Shown: piece after piece, positions 33,045-42,141 of the stretch
How positions within the stretch are numbered: the first letter of the stretch is position 1
How the letters are laid out: each line of letters opens with the position of its first letter
Assembly (NCBI RefSeq): GCF_021206925.1
Contig: NZ_JAJPRF010000020.1
Location: forward strand, 1-57,779
Reading direction: 5' to 3'
Length of the DNA: 57,779 nucleotides
DNA from: Rhodoflexus caldus
GTDB taxonomy: Bacteria > Bacteroidota > Bacteroidia > Cytophagales > Thermoflexibacteraceae
The notes under the pieces: model-generated
Told to the model about the DNA's origin: nothing
The model's input: the letters and a program-made list of their open reading frames with translations, nothing else
The model's database searches: none
Translations under genes and position numbers: made by a program

Positions 33045-33590
33045 CTACCCTGCAAAGGGCGGATTGCATTTGAGTACTTCGGCATAAATCGGGCAGGAAG
33101 GACTGTGCGCGCCGGGCAGGTAGCCCGTACTCATCAGAAACTCACCCGTGATTTCGCCACCTGTAAAGCGGAACGTCTTTTTAAACAACTTCACCCATTC
33201 GGCTTTGGGCAGCGGGTGGTGATGGTCTAACCAGTTTTTAAAAGAACCGAAACGTTGTTGCAGTGTCAATACGGTTTGGGCGTTGGCAATGGCGGCATCC
33301 ACCTTCAAGCGATTGCGGATAATACCCGCATCCTGCAATAGGCGTTCGCGGTCAGCATCGGTAAAATGCGCAATAGCATCAATAGCAAAACCTGCATAAG
33401 CCGCCCGAAAATTTTCCTGCTTGTTGAGAATGGTCGTCCAACTCAGTCCCGCCTGATTGATTTCCAAAATGAACCTGCCAAATAGTTCATTATCGTCGTG
33501 AATCGGGAAACCGTAAGCGGTGTCGTGATAGATGCGGTGCACAATTGCAGTATCAGGCTGTGCCGCAAAATCGCAATATGAATGAGCCAT
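33045..33590 (-). CDS. tag: DNA-3-methyladenine glycosylase I (Tag)
   Basis: A 181-residue glycosylase that removes 3-methyladenine from alkylated DNA. Conserved parts are YHDTAYGFPIHDDNELF (about 21-37) and EINQAGLSWTTILNKQENF (about 43-61). The zinc ligands of the family are visible as C6, H22 and the C-terminal GAHSPSCP (H and C near 163-167). Length is normal. The ATG lies eight bases after the histidine kinase stop, so the two genes are one operon. Confidence 0.93.
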   Translation of the reverse strand: MAHSYCDFAAQPDTAIVHRIYHDTAYGFPIHDDNELFGRFILEINQAGLSWTTILNKQENFRAAYAGFAIDAIAHFTDADRERLLQDAGIIRNRLKVDAAIANAQTVLTLQQRFGSFKNWLDHHHPLPKAEWVKLFKKTFRFTGGEITGEFLMSTGYLPGAHSPSCPIYAEVLKCNPPFAG

Positions 33591-33598
33591 CGGTAAAT

Positions 33599-35389
33599 TT
33601 AGAAAGTAGTTGCTGCTTGACTATCGCCGTCAATGTCGCGCGATTGGGAAGGATTGTCTTCTGCTGCCAATGGAAACGACATGTAGAAAATGGCTCCGTT
33701 GGGCTTGTTGTCTTCGTGCCAAACCGTGCCGTTGTGCATTTCTACACACTGCTTCACTATGGACAGCCCCAGCCCCGTTGAACTTTCACCTTCCGTGCCA
33801 TAGCGGCGGGCTGCGCCGAATTGTTCAAACAAATGCTCTTTCAGATGGTCGGGGATGCCGATGCCTGTATCTGCAACGGTAACTAATGCAAAACCTTCCG
33901 ATTTTTCTACCGAAACGGTGATTTTGCCGCCCATGGGCGTAAACTTGATGGCATTCACTATCAAATTCTCTAACGCCCGTGCAATTTTATCGGGAACGGC
34001 GTTGATGATGATGTCGTTTTTGGCAGGTTTGAGTTGCAGCAATACACCTTTTTTGGTAGCGCGGTATATCTGCGGATAAACTGTTTGCTCTGCCAGACTG
34101 AATAGGTCGGTTTTTTGACCGGACAAATGCACAATATTCTTTCGGGTACAAAGCTCTAACAAATCCTCTATGATTTCCATTGTGCGCTTCTGGCTGAGTC
34201 GCATCATTTCCTGATATTCCAACAACAACTTCTTACCCTGCCCGTAATTAGATTTCTGCAGTTCGGCTGCCACCATGTCAAGCAGTTGTAAAGTGTTGGC
34301 TACCGGATTGCGAAGGTCATGGCTGACCGTGGCAATTACGCGGTCTTTGTAGGCAATGGTTTGCAGAAGTTGCTGCTCGGTTTGTTTAGATGTGGTAATG
34401 TCTTGTACGATACCTTTGCTGTGGAAGAAATTTTTGTCGGGTACATATGTTGCCTGAATACAGGAAACAGCAATCCAGCGCTCGCCGTGTTTGGGATGCA
34501 GGCGAAAATCAAAAGAATATTTACCGCCTTCCTGCGCCCCCTTGATAAGATTCTCAATAACAAAGTCCACATCGTCGGGGTGTACATTGGCAGCAATCGT
34601 TTCGCGATTGATAACGGTATCTAACGGGATGTGCAAAATTTCATAGGTTTCTTTGCTCCACCGCGTATGCCCGTCGGAAGTAACTTCCCAAAAACCCACT
34701 TTGGCCAACTGCTGGGCAATGCGCAGTTCTTGCCCCTGCCTGATGAGTTCGCGAGTGATTTTGCGATTGGCTTCTATTTTATCCATCAGGTTATGATGTA
34801 CCCGATTGTTCAAATTAATCAGTAACCAAGCCGAATAGATAAAAAGTGCGAAATAGACGATGGTAGCGATGTTGGCATATCGTTTCAATTCTGCCTCTGA
34901 ACGCTCAATCGGCTCTATCCAAGGGATATCAACAAAAAGTAAACAAAACAGCACAGCCAGTGGGAATACGATGCTAAATAAAATACCCAAAGGACGATTG
35001 CGCGGCGTAATGGCAAAGCCAATCATGGGAATCAGAAAAAGCACCAGATAGGTATTCAGGTGATGTCCTTCCCGATACGATATGTAGCCATTAAAGACAG
35101 AACCAAAAACAATGTAAACAGGACGAGCAATATGGTCGTATCCTTTTTTATTGAGTAAAATAAGTCCCCAAAAAACAACTACTAAAAGACCTATTGCTGT
35201 AATTCGTTCTATAACATTACTTTGAAAACCTACGACCGGCACAGAAGCCAAGGCAAGCAGCGATATGTAAAAAAGCAGTTTGTTGAAAATTCGCACCTGA
35301 TGAATCTCATAGCGGCTGCGCCCTTGTTTGGGAATGGTTCCCAAAAAGAAGTTAAGGCGGCGTTGCAAACGATTTATCAGGGGCATCAT
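33599..35389 (-). CDS. PAS-domain sensor histidine kinase
   Basis: A 596-residue inner-membrane kinase. About six hydrophobic helices fill residues 36-195, with a small periplasmic part. A PAS fold follows (about 225-345, with GFWEVTSDG and the PAC-like FDFRLHP). The dimerisation domain has the phospho-acceptor H367 in TVSHDLRNPVAN. The ATPase domain has NLIVNAIKFTP, DTGIGIP and GLGLSIV. No receiver domain or response regulator is adjacent. The only partner in the operon is the Tag glycosylase eight bases downstream. The first of two consecutive ATGs was taken as start. Confidence 0.92.
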   Translation of the reverse strand: MMPLINRLQRRLNFFLGTIPKQGRSRYEIHQVRIFNKLLFYISLLALASVPVVGFQSNVIERITAIGLLVVVFWGLILLNKKGYDHIARPVYIVFGSVFNGYISYREGHHLNTYLVLFLIPMIGFAITPRNRPLGILFSIVFPLAVLFCLLFVDIPWIEPIERSEAELKRYANIATIVYFALFIYSAWLLINLNNRVHHNLMDKIEANRKITRELIRQGQELRIAQQLAKVGFWEVTSDGHTRWSKETYEILHIPLDTVINRETIAANVHPDDVDFVIENLIKGAQEGGKYSFDFRLHPKHGERWIAVSCIQATYVPDKNFFHSKGIVQDITTSKQTEQQLLQTIAYKDRVIATVSHDLRNPVANTLQLLDMVAAELQKSNYGQGKKLLLEYQEMMRLSQKRTMEIIEDLLELCTRKNIVHLSGQKTDLFSLAEQTVYPQIYRATKKGVLLQLKPAKNDIIINAVPDKIARALENLIVNAIKFTPMGGKITVSVEKSEGFALVTVADTGIGIPDHLKEHLFEQFGAARRYGTEGESSTGLGLSIVKQCVEMHNGTVWHEDNKPNGAIFYMSFPLAAEDNPSQSRDIDGDSQAATTF

Positions 35390-35544
35390 GCTATTTTTGC
35401 ACTTGTCCGGGTTACATCATAACGACAAATGAAGGTAATAAATTGTAAGCCTGCACAAAAGACCAAATCGCGTCAATTTATTACACATATGCATAATTGT
35501 TGCAACATGTATTATTGTACTTTTAACAGAAATTTTATCCAACC

Positions 35545-36690
35545 ATGAACAGCATACTGCAAAGCAAACTCCCGAACGTAGGCACAACCATTTTTACCGT
35601 CATGTCAGGGCTTGCCACAGAGTACGGCGCAATCAATCTTTCACAAGGTTTCCCTGATTTTGGCAGCGATGAAGCCCTTTCGGAACTTGTATATACATAC
35701 ATGAAAAAGGGCATGAATCAGTACGCACCCATGCCCGGTATCATGCCCCTGCGCGAGCGAATTGCTGAAAAGACAGAGGCGCTCTATGGCTATCGCCTGA
35801 ATCCTGACACTGAAATAACGGTTACATCGGGGGCAACAGAGGCTCTTTATGCCGCTATTGCTGCCATTGTCAGGCAGGGAGATGAGGTAATCGTGCCGGA
35901 GCCTTGCTACGACAGTTACATACCTGCCATTGAACTCAACGGCGGTACGATTGTACCCGTAGCACTCCCCGCTCCCGATTTTCACATCAACAGAGAAGCG
36001 CTGGCAGCAGCCATCTCACCGCGTACACGCGCCCTCATCATCAATACGCCGCACAACCCCACAGGCGCAGTGATGAGTGCAGAAGATATGCAGTGGTTGG
36101 AAAATCTGCTAGCAGATACTGACATTTTCCTCATCAGCGATGAGGTTTATGAACACATCATTTTTTCGGGTACACACGAAAGCGCTCTTAAATATCCGCG
36201 CTTGGCCGAGCGGAGTTTTGTTATTTCCTCTTTCGGAAAAACTTTTCACGTAACAGGTTGGAAAGTAGGTTATGCCGTAGCGCCTGCACCACTGATGCGC
36301 GAGTTCAGAAAAGTGCATCAGTTCCTCACTTTCAGCACGGCAACTCCGCTGCAATATGCCATTGCCGACTACCTGAAACAGCCGGAAAAATATTTGCACG
36401 TGCCTGCGTTTTATCAGGAAAAGCGCGATAAGTTCTGCGCATTGATGCAGGAAACCCGTTTCCGATTCACTCCTTCGGAAGGCACCTATTTTCAATTGGC
36501 CGACTACTCTGCCATATCAGACGAAGCGGATACGGACTTTGCCGTTCGCCTGACTAAGGAAATCGGCGTAGCGACTGTTCCGGTTTCCGTATTCTACGGG
36601 CAGCCCAAACAAGAACACCTGCTGCGCTTTTGTTTTGCCAAAACAGACCAAACCTTGGAAAGGGCGGTGGAAAGACTGGCTAAATTGTAG
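35545..36690 (+). CDS. Methionine aminotransferase-like PLP enzyme
   Basis: A 381-residue fold-type I aminotransferase, closest in pattern to YbdL-type methionine/kynurenine aminotransferases. Landmarks are NLSQGFPDF at about 31-39, TSGATEALYAAI at 94-105, INTPHNPTGAVMS at 156-168, SDEVYEHI at 188-195 and the PLP lysine K232 in SSFGKTFHVTGWKVGY. Such enzymes transaminate methionine, including in methionine salvage, and aromatic amino acids. Its 3' end overlaps the convergent cutC gene by 11 bases. Confidence 0.88.
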   Translation: MNSILQSKLPNVGTTIFTVMSGLATEYGAINLSQGFPDFGSDEALSELVYTYMKKGMNQYAPMPGIMPLRERIAEKTEALYGYRLNPDTEITVTSGATEALYAAIAAIVRQGDEVIVPEPCYDSYIPAIELNGGTIVPVALPAPDFHINREALAAAISPRTRALIINTPHNPTGAVMSAEDMQWLENLLADTDIFLISDEVYEHIIFSGTHESALKYPRLAERSFVISSFGKTFHVTGWKVGYAVAPAPLMREFRKVHQFLTFSTATPLQYAIADYLKQPEKYLHVPAFYQEKRDKFCALMQETRFRFTPSEGTYFQLADYSAISDEADTDFAVRLTKEIGVATVPVSVFYGQPKQEHLLRFCFAKTDQTLERAVERLAKL

Positions 36691-37417
36691 CCAATAACTG
36701 CTTCATCCGGCTAACCGTAGCCTCATCGGCCGTTGCCCAATGCACTATATTTTGCGCATTGGCGGCAGGGTGCGCCTGATACAGATGCGCAAGCGGGCTT
36801 TGCTGCGTTATTTTGGCGGAAAAGTGATATTCGGTGGCATTGGTCGCAGCAACCAATGCCTGAATGTTGCTTGTATTAACACCGCTGCCGGGCATGATAC
36901 GGATGCGATTAACTGCCTGTTGTACCAATCGGGCAATGGTATCCGTACTTTCTATGGCTTTTGCTTTGCCTCCCGAGGTTAGTATGCGCTCAAAGCCAAG
37001 CGCTACGGCTGTTTCAAGCGCAGCAAACAGATTGGGCGCTACGTCAAACGCACGATGAAGGGTTACTCCCAACGGTCGGGCAGCGGCAATCAGTGCGGCG
37101 TTTTTAACAGGGCAAAGTTCGCCTTGCGAGTTGATTACACCCGTTACGATACCGTCTGCACCTGCTGCCTTGGCGTCTGCCACTTCCTGCAACATCATGG
37201 CAAACTCTTCATCGGAATAAGTAAAATCACCACCGCGGGGGCGAACCATCACATATATCGGGATATTGACTGCCTTTTTTGCAGCCATAATAAAAGCCGA
37301 TGAAGGGGTCAATCCTCCATCGGCCAATGAGGCGCAGAGTTCTAATCGGTCGGCACCGCCACGGGCAGCAGCCACGACTCCCTGCAAATTATCCACACAG
37401 ACTTCTAACAACCGCAT
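36680..37417 (-). CDS. cutC: CutC-family protein
   Basis: A 245-residue TIM-barrel protein of the CutC family, named for copper homeostasis in E. coli although its biochemical role is uncertain. Family blocks are EVCVDNLQGVVAAARGGADRLELCASLADGGLTPS, VMVRPRGGDFTYSDEE, ADGIVTGVI, VTLHRAFD and ILTSGGKAKA. Two residues separate its start from the stop of the upstream lipoprotein gene, so they share an operon. Length is normal. Confidence 0.92.
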   Translation of the reverse strand: MRLLEVCVDNLQGVVAAARGGADRLELCASLADGGLTPSSAFIMAAKKAVNIPIYVMVRPRGGDFTYSDEEFAMMLQEVADAKAAGADGIVTGVINSQGELCPVKNAALIAAARPLGVTLHRAFDVAPNLFAALETAVALGFERILTSGGKAKAIESTDTIARLVQQAVNRIRIMPGSGVNTSNIQALVAATNATEYHFSAKITQQSPLAHLYQAHPAANAQNIVHWATADEATVSRMKQLLATI

Positions 37418-37419
37418 GA

Positions 37420-37980
37420 TTACTGCACACAGTCGCTGCCGTTCCAGCGTGGACGGTTAGAGGGGCACGGCTGAGGAAAGTCATACAGCCAGCGGCGCGC
37501 GCGGGGTGTGCCGGGGTTAGTTGCCAATGCAAATTGCAACTTGTTGACTTTCTGCTTGTTGGCATCAAAACCGATAAATTGTCCATGAACAGTAGATGCC
37601 GGATTGGTTTCTCCGGGCATGGTTACACCAATAATGCTCTCATTGCCGGCAACCGATTGCTGGTCAATAGAAAGTTCTACTGCATTGCTGCCAATCCGCC
37701 CGAACTTAACGGTATAACTGATAGTGCGGGGCTGACCGCCTTCCAAAAAGGTTTCTTCAAAAATCACCTGATTGTTTACGGGTGCCTTGCGCACTACTAC
37801 CTGTGTGTAGCGTGAAAAATCTTGGTCGGTAGTGCTTTTGAAGCCTACAAAAGGGCCGTTGTCCACCATAATCTGTACAAAGTCAGGCGGAGGCATTTGC
37901 ACAACATTTTCTTTACAGGCATTATTGAGCAGCCCGACCCATACTAACCCTAAAACAGTGAAAACTTTTTTCGCAGTCAT
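37420..37980 (-). CDS. Predicted lipoprotein, unknown
   Basis: A 186-residue protein with a lipoprotein signal ending in LLNNAC (Cys at about 22). The mature part is beta-rich, with segments such as GFKSTTDQDFSRYTQVVVRKAP and ISYTVKFGRIGSNAVELS, and ends in a proline- and cysteine-containing tail PCPSNRPRWNGSDC. I recognise no family. It has its own consensus -7 element and lies directly upstream of cutC. Confidence 0.75.
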   Translation of the reverse strand: MTAKKVFTVLGLVWVGLLNNACKENVVQMPPPDFVQIMVDNGPFVGFKSTTDQDFSRYTQVVVRKAPVNNQVIFEETFLEGGQPRTISYTVKFGRIGSNAVELSIDQQSVAGNESIIGVTMPGETNPASTVHGQFIGFDANKQKVNKLQFALATNPGTPRARRWLYDFPQPCPSNRPRWNGSDCVQ

Positions 37981-38003
37981 TCTAATTCAAATATTTAATG
38001 TTA

Positions 38004-38011
38004 CAAATTTA
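38004..38011 (-). promoter_or_regulatory. Promoter of the lipoprotein-cutC operon
   Basis: The minus strand reads CATAAATTTGTAAC, giving TAAATTTG as the -7 element 24 bases before the ATG at 37980. A TTTA word 17 bases upstream may serve as -33. It starts transcription just after the YigZ gene stop. Confidence 0.5.
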
Positions 38012-38027
38012 TGCCAAGAGGTTCAAC

Positions 38028-38642
38028 TTAAACGGTTTCTACGACAAAATCAATGTAGTGCAACGGTTGGAGCGCCGCCTCAAAAACAGGTAGTTCACCG
38101 AGCTTCACCCGAAAGCTAAGGTGCTGGATTTCAGGATTAGCGGTGTTTTCCTCAAATAGCGGCTGTTGTTTTTGCTTTTTAGCAATGGTCATTACTTCGT
38201 TTAGGTGTGCAAAAGGCACTTTAACGGTAACTTTTGCGGTCAAATAACGCTCTTTCAATACTGCCTCATTCAATACGCCCGCGGCTGCGGTTTTGTATGC
38301 CTGCACAAGTCCTGCTGCTCCCAATTTCGTGCCACCGTAGTAGCGCACCACTACAACCAACGTATTTTGAACACCCTTTGCCCTGATTTGGTTCTGAATG
38401 GGCAAACCTGCTGTGCCCGAAGGCTCACCGTCATCGCTTTGGCGGGTAGTTGCCTTCGGATAGCCTACCGTATAAGCGTAGCAATGATGCGTAGCATCGT
38501 AATATTTTTTGCGCAGTTCGGTCAATTTTTGTTTGGCTTCATCTTCCGACTCAACGGGAAAAGCATAGGCAAGAAATCTGCTGCCTTTTTCTTTAAACTG
38601 AAATTCGGCAGCGCTTTGCAAAACGTAGTACGTATCGTTCAT
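38028..38642 (-). CDS. YigZ/IMPACT-family protein
   Basis: A 204-residue protein of the YigZ (UPF0029/IMPACT) family. The N-terminal domain carries EFQFKEKGSRFLAYAFPV, KYYDATHHCYAYTVG and the strongly conserved DDGEPSGTAGLPI, followed by VVVRYYGGTKLGAAGLVQAY. A smaller C-terminal domain follows. Eukaryotic IMPACT regulates translation; the bacterial role is unclear. The ATG overlaps the stop of the lipoprotein gene as ATGA, which fixes the start. Confidence 0.9.
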   Translation of the reverse strand: MNDTYYVLQSAAEFQFKEKGSRFLAYAFPVESEDEAKQKLTELRKKYYDATHHCYAYTVGYPKATTRQSDDGEPSGTAGLPIQNQIRAKGVQNTLVVVVRYYGGTKLGAAGLVQAYKTAAAGVLNEAVLKERYLTAKVTVKVPFAHLNEVMTIAKKQKQQPLFEENTANPEIQHLSFRVKLGELPVFEAALQPLHYIDFVVETV

Positions 38643-39061
38643 GGTTTCGGTTGCAGGTAGGATGCATTCCAAAAGTAAGTCCCTTCGGGACGCAACTTGT
38701 CGGCAGAAAAAAAGTCGTAGATACCCTCAAAAGTCTTTTGCGAAGGGTTCAAGCTGTTTTCCGTGATGTGAATTTGCCCGGGTTTTAACTCAAAAAACAA
38801 TTTGTTCGTATCGCTGCTGCCCGAAAGTTCGGTAGAGACGTAGAAATTTTCTTTGTAGCGCTCTGCTTTGCCGCTGATATAACGAGTCTGGCGGTTGCGT
38901 TTGGAAATAATCTGAAAAGCAATGTTCCCGCGTTTCAATAGTGCCACTTCCATGATATTTCCCGAGCTGTAATAAAGCCCCTCACGCGGTTTACTTGCGC
39001 ACGCAGTCATCACAATCAGCAGCCACAGGCAGGCAATGCGCTGCAAAACAGGTAATTTCAT
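38639..39061 (-). CDS. Predicted lipoprotein, unknown
   Basis: A 140-residue protein with a signal peptide and lipobox MTAC (Cys21). The mature chain has many aromatic and charged residues, including YYSSGNIMEVALLKRGNIAFQIISKRNRQTRYISGKAERY. I recognise no family. The frame is open 14 codons upstream, but the ATG before MKLPVLQRI gives a standard signal peptide. A TAAATTTG element at 39065-39072 lies right before this ATG, so the mRNA may be almost leaderless. It overlaps yigZ by four bases. Confidence 0.72.
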   Translation of the reverse strand: MKLPVLQRIACLWLLIVMTACASKPREGLYYSSGNIMEVALLKRGNIAFQIISKRNRQTRYISGKAERYKENFYVSTELSGSSDTNKLFFELKPGQIHITENSLNPSQKTFEGIYDFFSADKLRPEGTYFWNASYLQPKP

Positions 39062-39184
39062 AAGCAAATTTACGCCAAAACAGCCGTAAACCGATGGGCT
39101 CATGCAACAGATAAATCAAACTTTGCCGCCAAAAATCAGTTGTTTTTGGCATAGCTTTACCGTCAATTTTATCAGGCTTTGGGC

Positions 39185-40687
39185 ATGAAAGCAGTAGTTA
39201 TCGGTTCGGGGATTGCAGGTATCGGAGCGGCCATTCGCCTGCAATGCATGGGCTTTGAAACGGAAGTATTTGAAGCCAACACCTACACGGGCGGCAAACT
39301 GTCGGAAATTGTGCAGGATGGCTACCGCTTTGATGCGGGGCCTTCGCTCTTTACGCTGCCCGAAATGGTAACGGACTTGTTCCGATTGGCAGGCGAACAC
39401 CCCGACGAACATTTTCCCTACGTTCGCTTAGACGTTATCACACACTACTTTTTTGAAGACGGTACGTTTTTGCGTGCCTTTGCCGACCCGCAACGCTATG
39501 CTGCAGAAATTACCGAAAAATTAAACACAGACGGACAAAAAGTATTGCGTTTTTTGGAAAGCAGCCGCGAAAAATACGAGCTCACCGCCGATATTTTCCT
39601 GAAAAGTACTCTGCATCGCCTCAATGCATTCACGCGCCCGCAAGCTATCGGCAAAGTGGCAAAAGCCGTTGCGCAAATAGGCAAGTTAGACCTGTTCCGC
39701 ACCATGAATGCTGCCAACGAAGCCATGTTACAGCATCCCCAATTGGTGCAGTTGTTCAACCGCTATGCCACCTACAACGGCTCTAATCCTTACCAAACGC
39801 CTGCCACGCTCAATATCATTCCGCATTTGGAACACGGCATAGGCGCGTTTTTCCCAAAAGGCGGCATGCACGAAATCAGCCAAAGTTTGGTGCGGCTGGC
39901 ACAGCGCAAAGGGGTAAAGTTTCATCTGCAAAGTCCTGTCAGCCAAATTATTACCAAGCAAAGCAACGGCAAAAAAACGGCAACGGGCATCATCGTAAAC
40001 GGGCAAACCGTAGAAGCCGATATTGTGGTTTGCAATATGGACGTTACCAATGCCTACCGCCGACTGCTGCCGCAGGAAAAAGCACCCGATAAAATTCTGA
40101 GTCAGCCCAAATCAAGCTCGGCACTGATTTTTTACTGGGGCATAGCGCGAAGTTTTCCGCAATTGGATTTGCACAACATTTTTTTCAGCGCCGACTATCG
40201 CACGGAGTTCGCCCATATTTTCGAGAAAAAAACCATCGGCAACGACCCGACGGTTTACATCAACATTACAAGCAAATACAAGCCCGATGATGCGCCCGAA
40301 GGCTGTGAAAATTGGTTTGTGATGATTAACGTGCCGAACAACAGCGGGCAGGATTGGGACACACTCATTGCACAAGCCCGAAAGGACATTATCGCCAAAT
40401 TGAGCCGCATGTTGGGTACGGACATTGCACCGCTGATTGCCACCGAAGCCATTTTAGACCCGCGCAGCATCGAGTTGCGCACCTCTTCGGCAATGGGGGC
40501 GCTCTACGGCAACAGCAGCAACAACCGCTATGCGGCATTTTTGCGCCACGCCAATTTCTCTAATAAAATCAGCGGTTTGTACTTCTGCGGCGGCAGTGTG
40601 CATCCGGGCGGCGGCATTCCGTTGAGCCTTTGTTCGGCAAAAATTGTCGGCGATTTGGTAGCCGAAGACTTTGGCGCGAAATTGTAG
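39185..40687 (+). CDS. crtD: CrtD-like carotenoid desaturase
   Basis: A 500-residue FAD-dependent amine-oxidase-fold enzyme of the phytoene desaturase family. The dinucleotide motif VVIGSGIAGIGAAIRLQ is at the N-terminus, followed by EANTYTGGKLSEI and GYRFDAGPSLFTLPEM. The sequences LDLFRTMNAANEAML, NRYATYNGSNPYQTPATLNIIPHLE and the C-terminal GLYFCGGSVHPGGGIPLSL fit the group usually called 1-hydroxycarotenoid 3,4-desaturase (CrtD) in Bacteroidota. Such enzymes help form monocyclic or acyclic red-orange carotenoids. A CrtI-type activity is possible. No other crt gene is in the window. Confidence 0.85.
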   Translation: MKAVVIGSGIAGIGAAIRLQCMGFETEVFEANTYTGGKLSEIVQDGYRFDAGPSLFTLPEMVTDLFRLAGEHPDEHFPYVRLDVITHYFFEDGTFLRAFADPQRYAAEITEKLNTDGQKVLRFLESSREKYELTADIFLKSTLHRLNAFTRPQAIGKVAKAVAQIGKLDLFRTMNAANEAMLQHPQLVQLFNRYATYNGSNPYQTPATLNIIPHLEHGIGAFFPKGGMHEISQSLVRLAQRKGVKFHLQSPVSQIITKQSNGKKTATGIIVNGQTVEADIVVCNMDVTNAYRRLLPQEKAPDKILSQPKSSSALIFYWGIARSFPQLDLHNIFFSADYRTEFAHIFEKKTIGNDPTVYINITSKYKPDDAPEGCENWFVMINVPNNSGQDWDTLIAQARKDIIAKLSRMLGTDIAPLIATEAILDPRSIELRTSSAMGALYGNSSNNRYAAFLRHANFSNKISGLYFCGGSVHPGGGIPLSLCSAKIVGDLVAEDFGAKL

Positions 40688-40704
40688 GGAATTAATCACA
40701 TTAG

Positions 40705-40827
40705 AGCGGATTTTTACCGAAGAGGTTACAAAGGCTAAATTGCGGAGTACGCAAGAAAAATGCTTGGCATAAAACTTTGCGGTAGAAGGTTTACTGCTCA
40801 ACTGCTTCGTTCATAAAAAAATCCGCG
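40705..40827. repeat. Composite degenerate palindrome
   Basis: AGCGGATTTTT at 40705-40715 is mirrored by AAAAAAATCCGCG at 40815-40827. Between them lie TTACCGAAGAGG and ACTTTGCGGTA words. The right end AAAAAAATCCGCGTTCC recurs exactly at 55911-55927. It fills the gap between crtD and the T9SS plug-domain gene, where no ORF is supported. Confidence 0.45.
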
Positions 40828-40873
40828 TTCCCAAAAGAAAAAGCCTCTTACCGAATTAAAACCAACCCAACAC

Positions 40874-42139
40874 ATGAAATACCTCCTCTTGCTTGCGGGC
40901 TTTCTGATAGCAACTTTCACGGCTGCTTTCGCTTCGCCCGTGCTGAAAATGGAAGACCTGAACTATCAGCCCGACGTTCGCACGGTGCAACTGTATCCGC
41001 TGACGGGCAACCCGCTGCAAAGCCAACTGCTGCCGCCCGTTGTGCCCAAAGGCGGGCAACTCATCCTGACTTTTGACAAATTGACCAACGAAATAGAACG
41101 CTTAGCGGTCAAAATCATCAACTGCAATGCCGATTGGACTATCTCGCAATTGAGCCCCGTTGAATATTTGCAGGGCTACAACGAATTTTTCATCACCGAC
41201 CGCCAATTGTCGTTCAACACCAAAGTAAACTTTGTTCACTATCGCTTTGAAGTACCGCAGGTGCAGGTTTCGGGCAACTACGTGCTGGTTGTTTACGAAG
41301 AAGGCAACGAGCGCAACCTGTTTTTGTCGCGGCGATTTATGGTGTACGAGTCGTCGGTCAGTATCAGCGCATCGGTAAAAAATCCCGTAGGGGTAGAAGA
41401 AGCCTTTCGCAACCAACAAGTTGATTTCAGTATCGGCTACGGTTCATTGCAGCAGGCAGGCAACCCGCAACAACAAATACAAGTCATGGTGCGGCAAAAT
41501 TTCCGTTGGGACAATATGATGCGACAACTGCAACCCACGTTCGTTCGCGACTATGAGCGCATATTGCAGTATGACAATTTTACGGCAGACCGTCAGTTTA
41601 AAGGAGGCAATGAGTTTCGCGTATTCAATACAACCAATATGAACACGCGATTGCTGAACGTAGGACAAATTAACCTGCGGCCGCATTTGAACGAAGTTTT
41701 CATCATGCCCGACCAAAGCCGCAACGGATGGGCTTACAACCGCATGTTCCCCGACCAAAACGGCCGATTTATGATTGCCACTGTACAAGTCAGCCGCGAC
41801 CCGGGAACGGAAGCCGACTACGCCGAAGTCGTTTTCACCTTGAAAAGCCATGAATTGCCCGAAGGGAAGGTGTTTATCAGCGGCGGCTTTTCCGATTGGC
41901 GGCTCGATGAAGCCTTTGAGATGAAATACTATCCCGCGCAGGAAGTCTATCAGGGCGTTGTATTGCTCAAACAAGGTATTTATGACTACCAATATTCGCT
42001 GTTGCGCAAAGACGGCAAACGAGACGATGTTTTTCTGGAAGGCAGCCACGGACAAACTCAAAATAATTACGAAATATTTGTTTATTTCCGCCCGTTCGGC
42101 GCACGAACAGATTTTCTGGTAGGTTATAAACTGTTGTAA
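40874..42139 (+). CDS. T9SS plug-domain protein (DUF5103)
   Basis: A 421-residue exported protein with a signal peptide (about 1-20, ending AAFA). It matches the DUF5103 family, whose members include the plug that closes the SprA translocon of the type IX secretion system. Characteristic parts are NCNADWTISQLSPVEYLQGYNEFFI, RRFMVYE and a C-terminal region with FSDWRLDEAFEMKYYPAQEVYQGVVLLKQGIYDYQY. It acts in the periplasm or outer membrane. The RidA-like lipoprotein gene starts two bases after its stop. Confidence 0.85.
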   Translation: MKYLLLLAGFLIATFTAAFASPVLKMEDLNYQPDVRTVQLYPLTGNPLQSQLLPPVVPKGGQLILTFDKLTNEIERLAVKIINCNADWTISQLSPVEYLQGYNEFFITDRQLSFNTKVNFVHYRFEVPQVQVSGNYVLVVYEEGNERNLFLSRRFMVYESSVSISASVKNPVGVEEAFRNQQVDFSIGYGSLQQAGNPQQQIQVMVRQNFRWDNMMRQLQPTFVRDYERILQYDNFTADRQFKGGNEFRVFNTTNMNTRLLNVGQINLRPHLNEVFIMPDQSRNGWAYNRMFPDQNGRFMIATVQVSRDPGTEADYAEVVFTLKSHELPEGKVFISGGFSDWRLDEAFEMKYYPAQEVYQGVVLLKQGIYDYQYSLLRKDGKRDDVFLEGSHGQTQNNYEIFVYFRPFGARTDFLVGYKLL

Positions 42140-42141
42140 CG

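Noticed and set aside
41444-42061. 205-codon ORF antisense to the T9SS plug-domain gene
   Set aside because: It is a shadow of a well-supported gene and has no family features.
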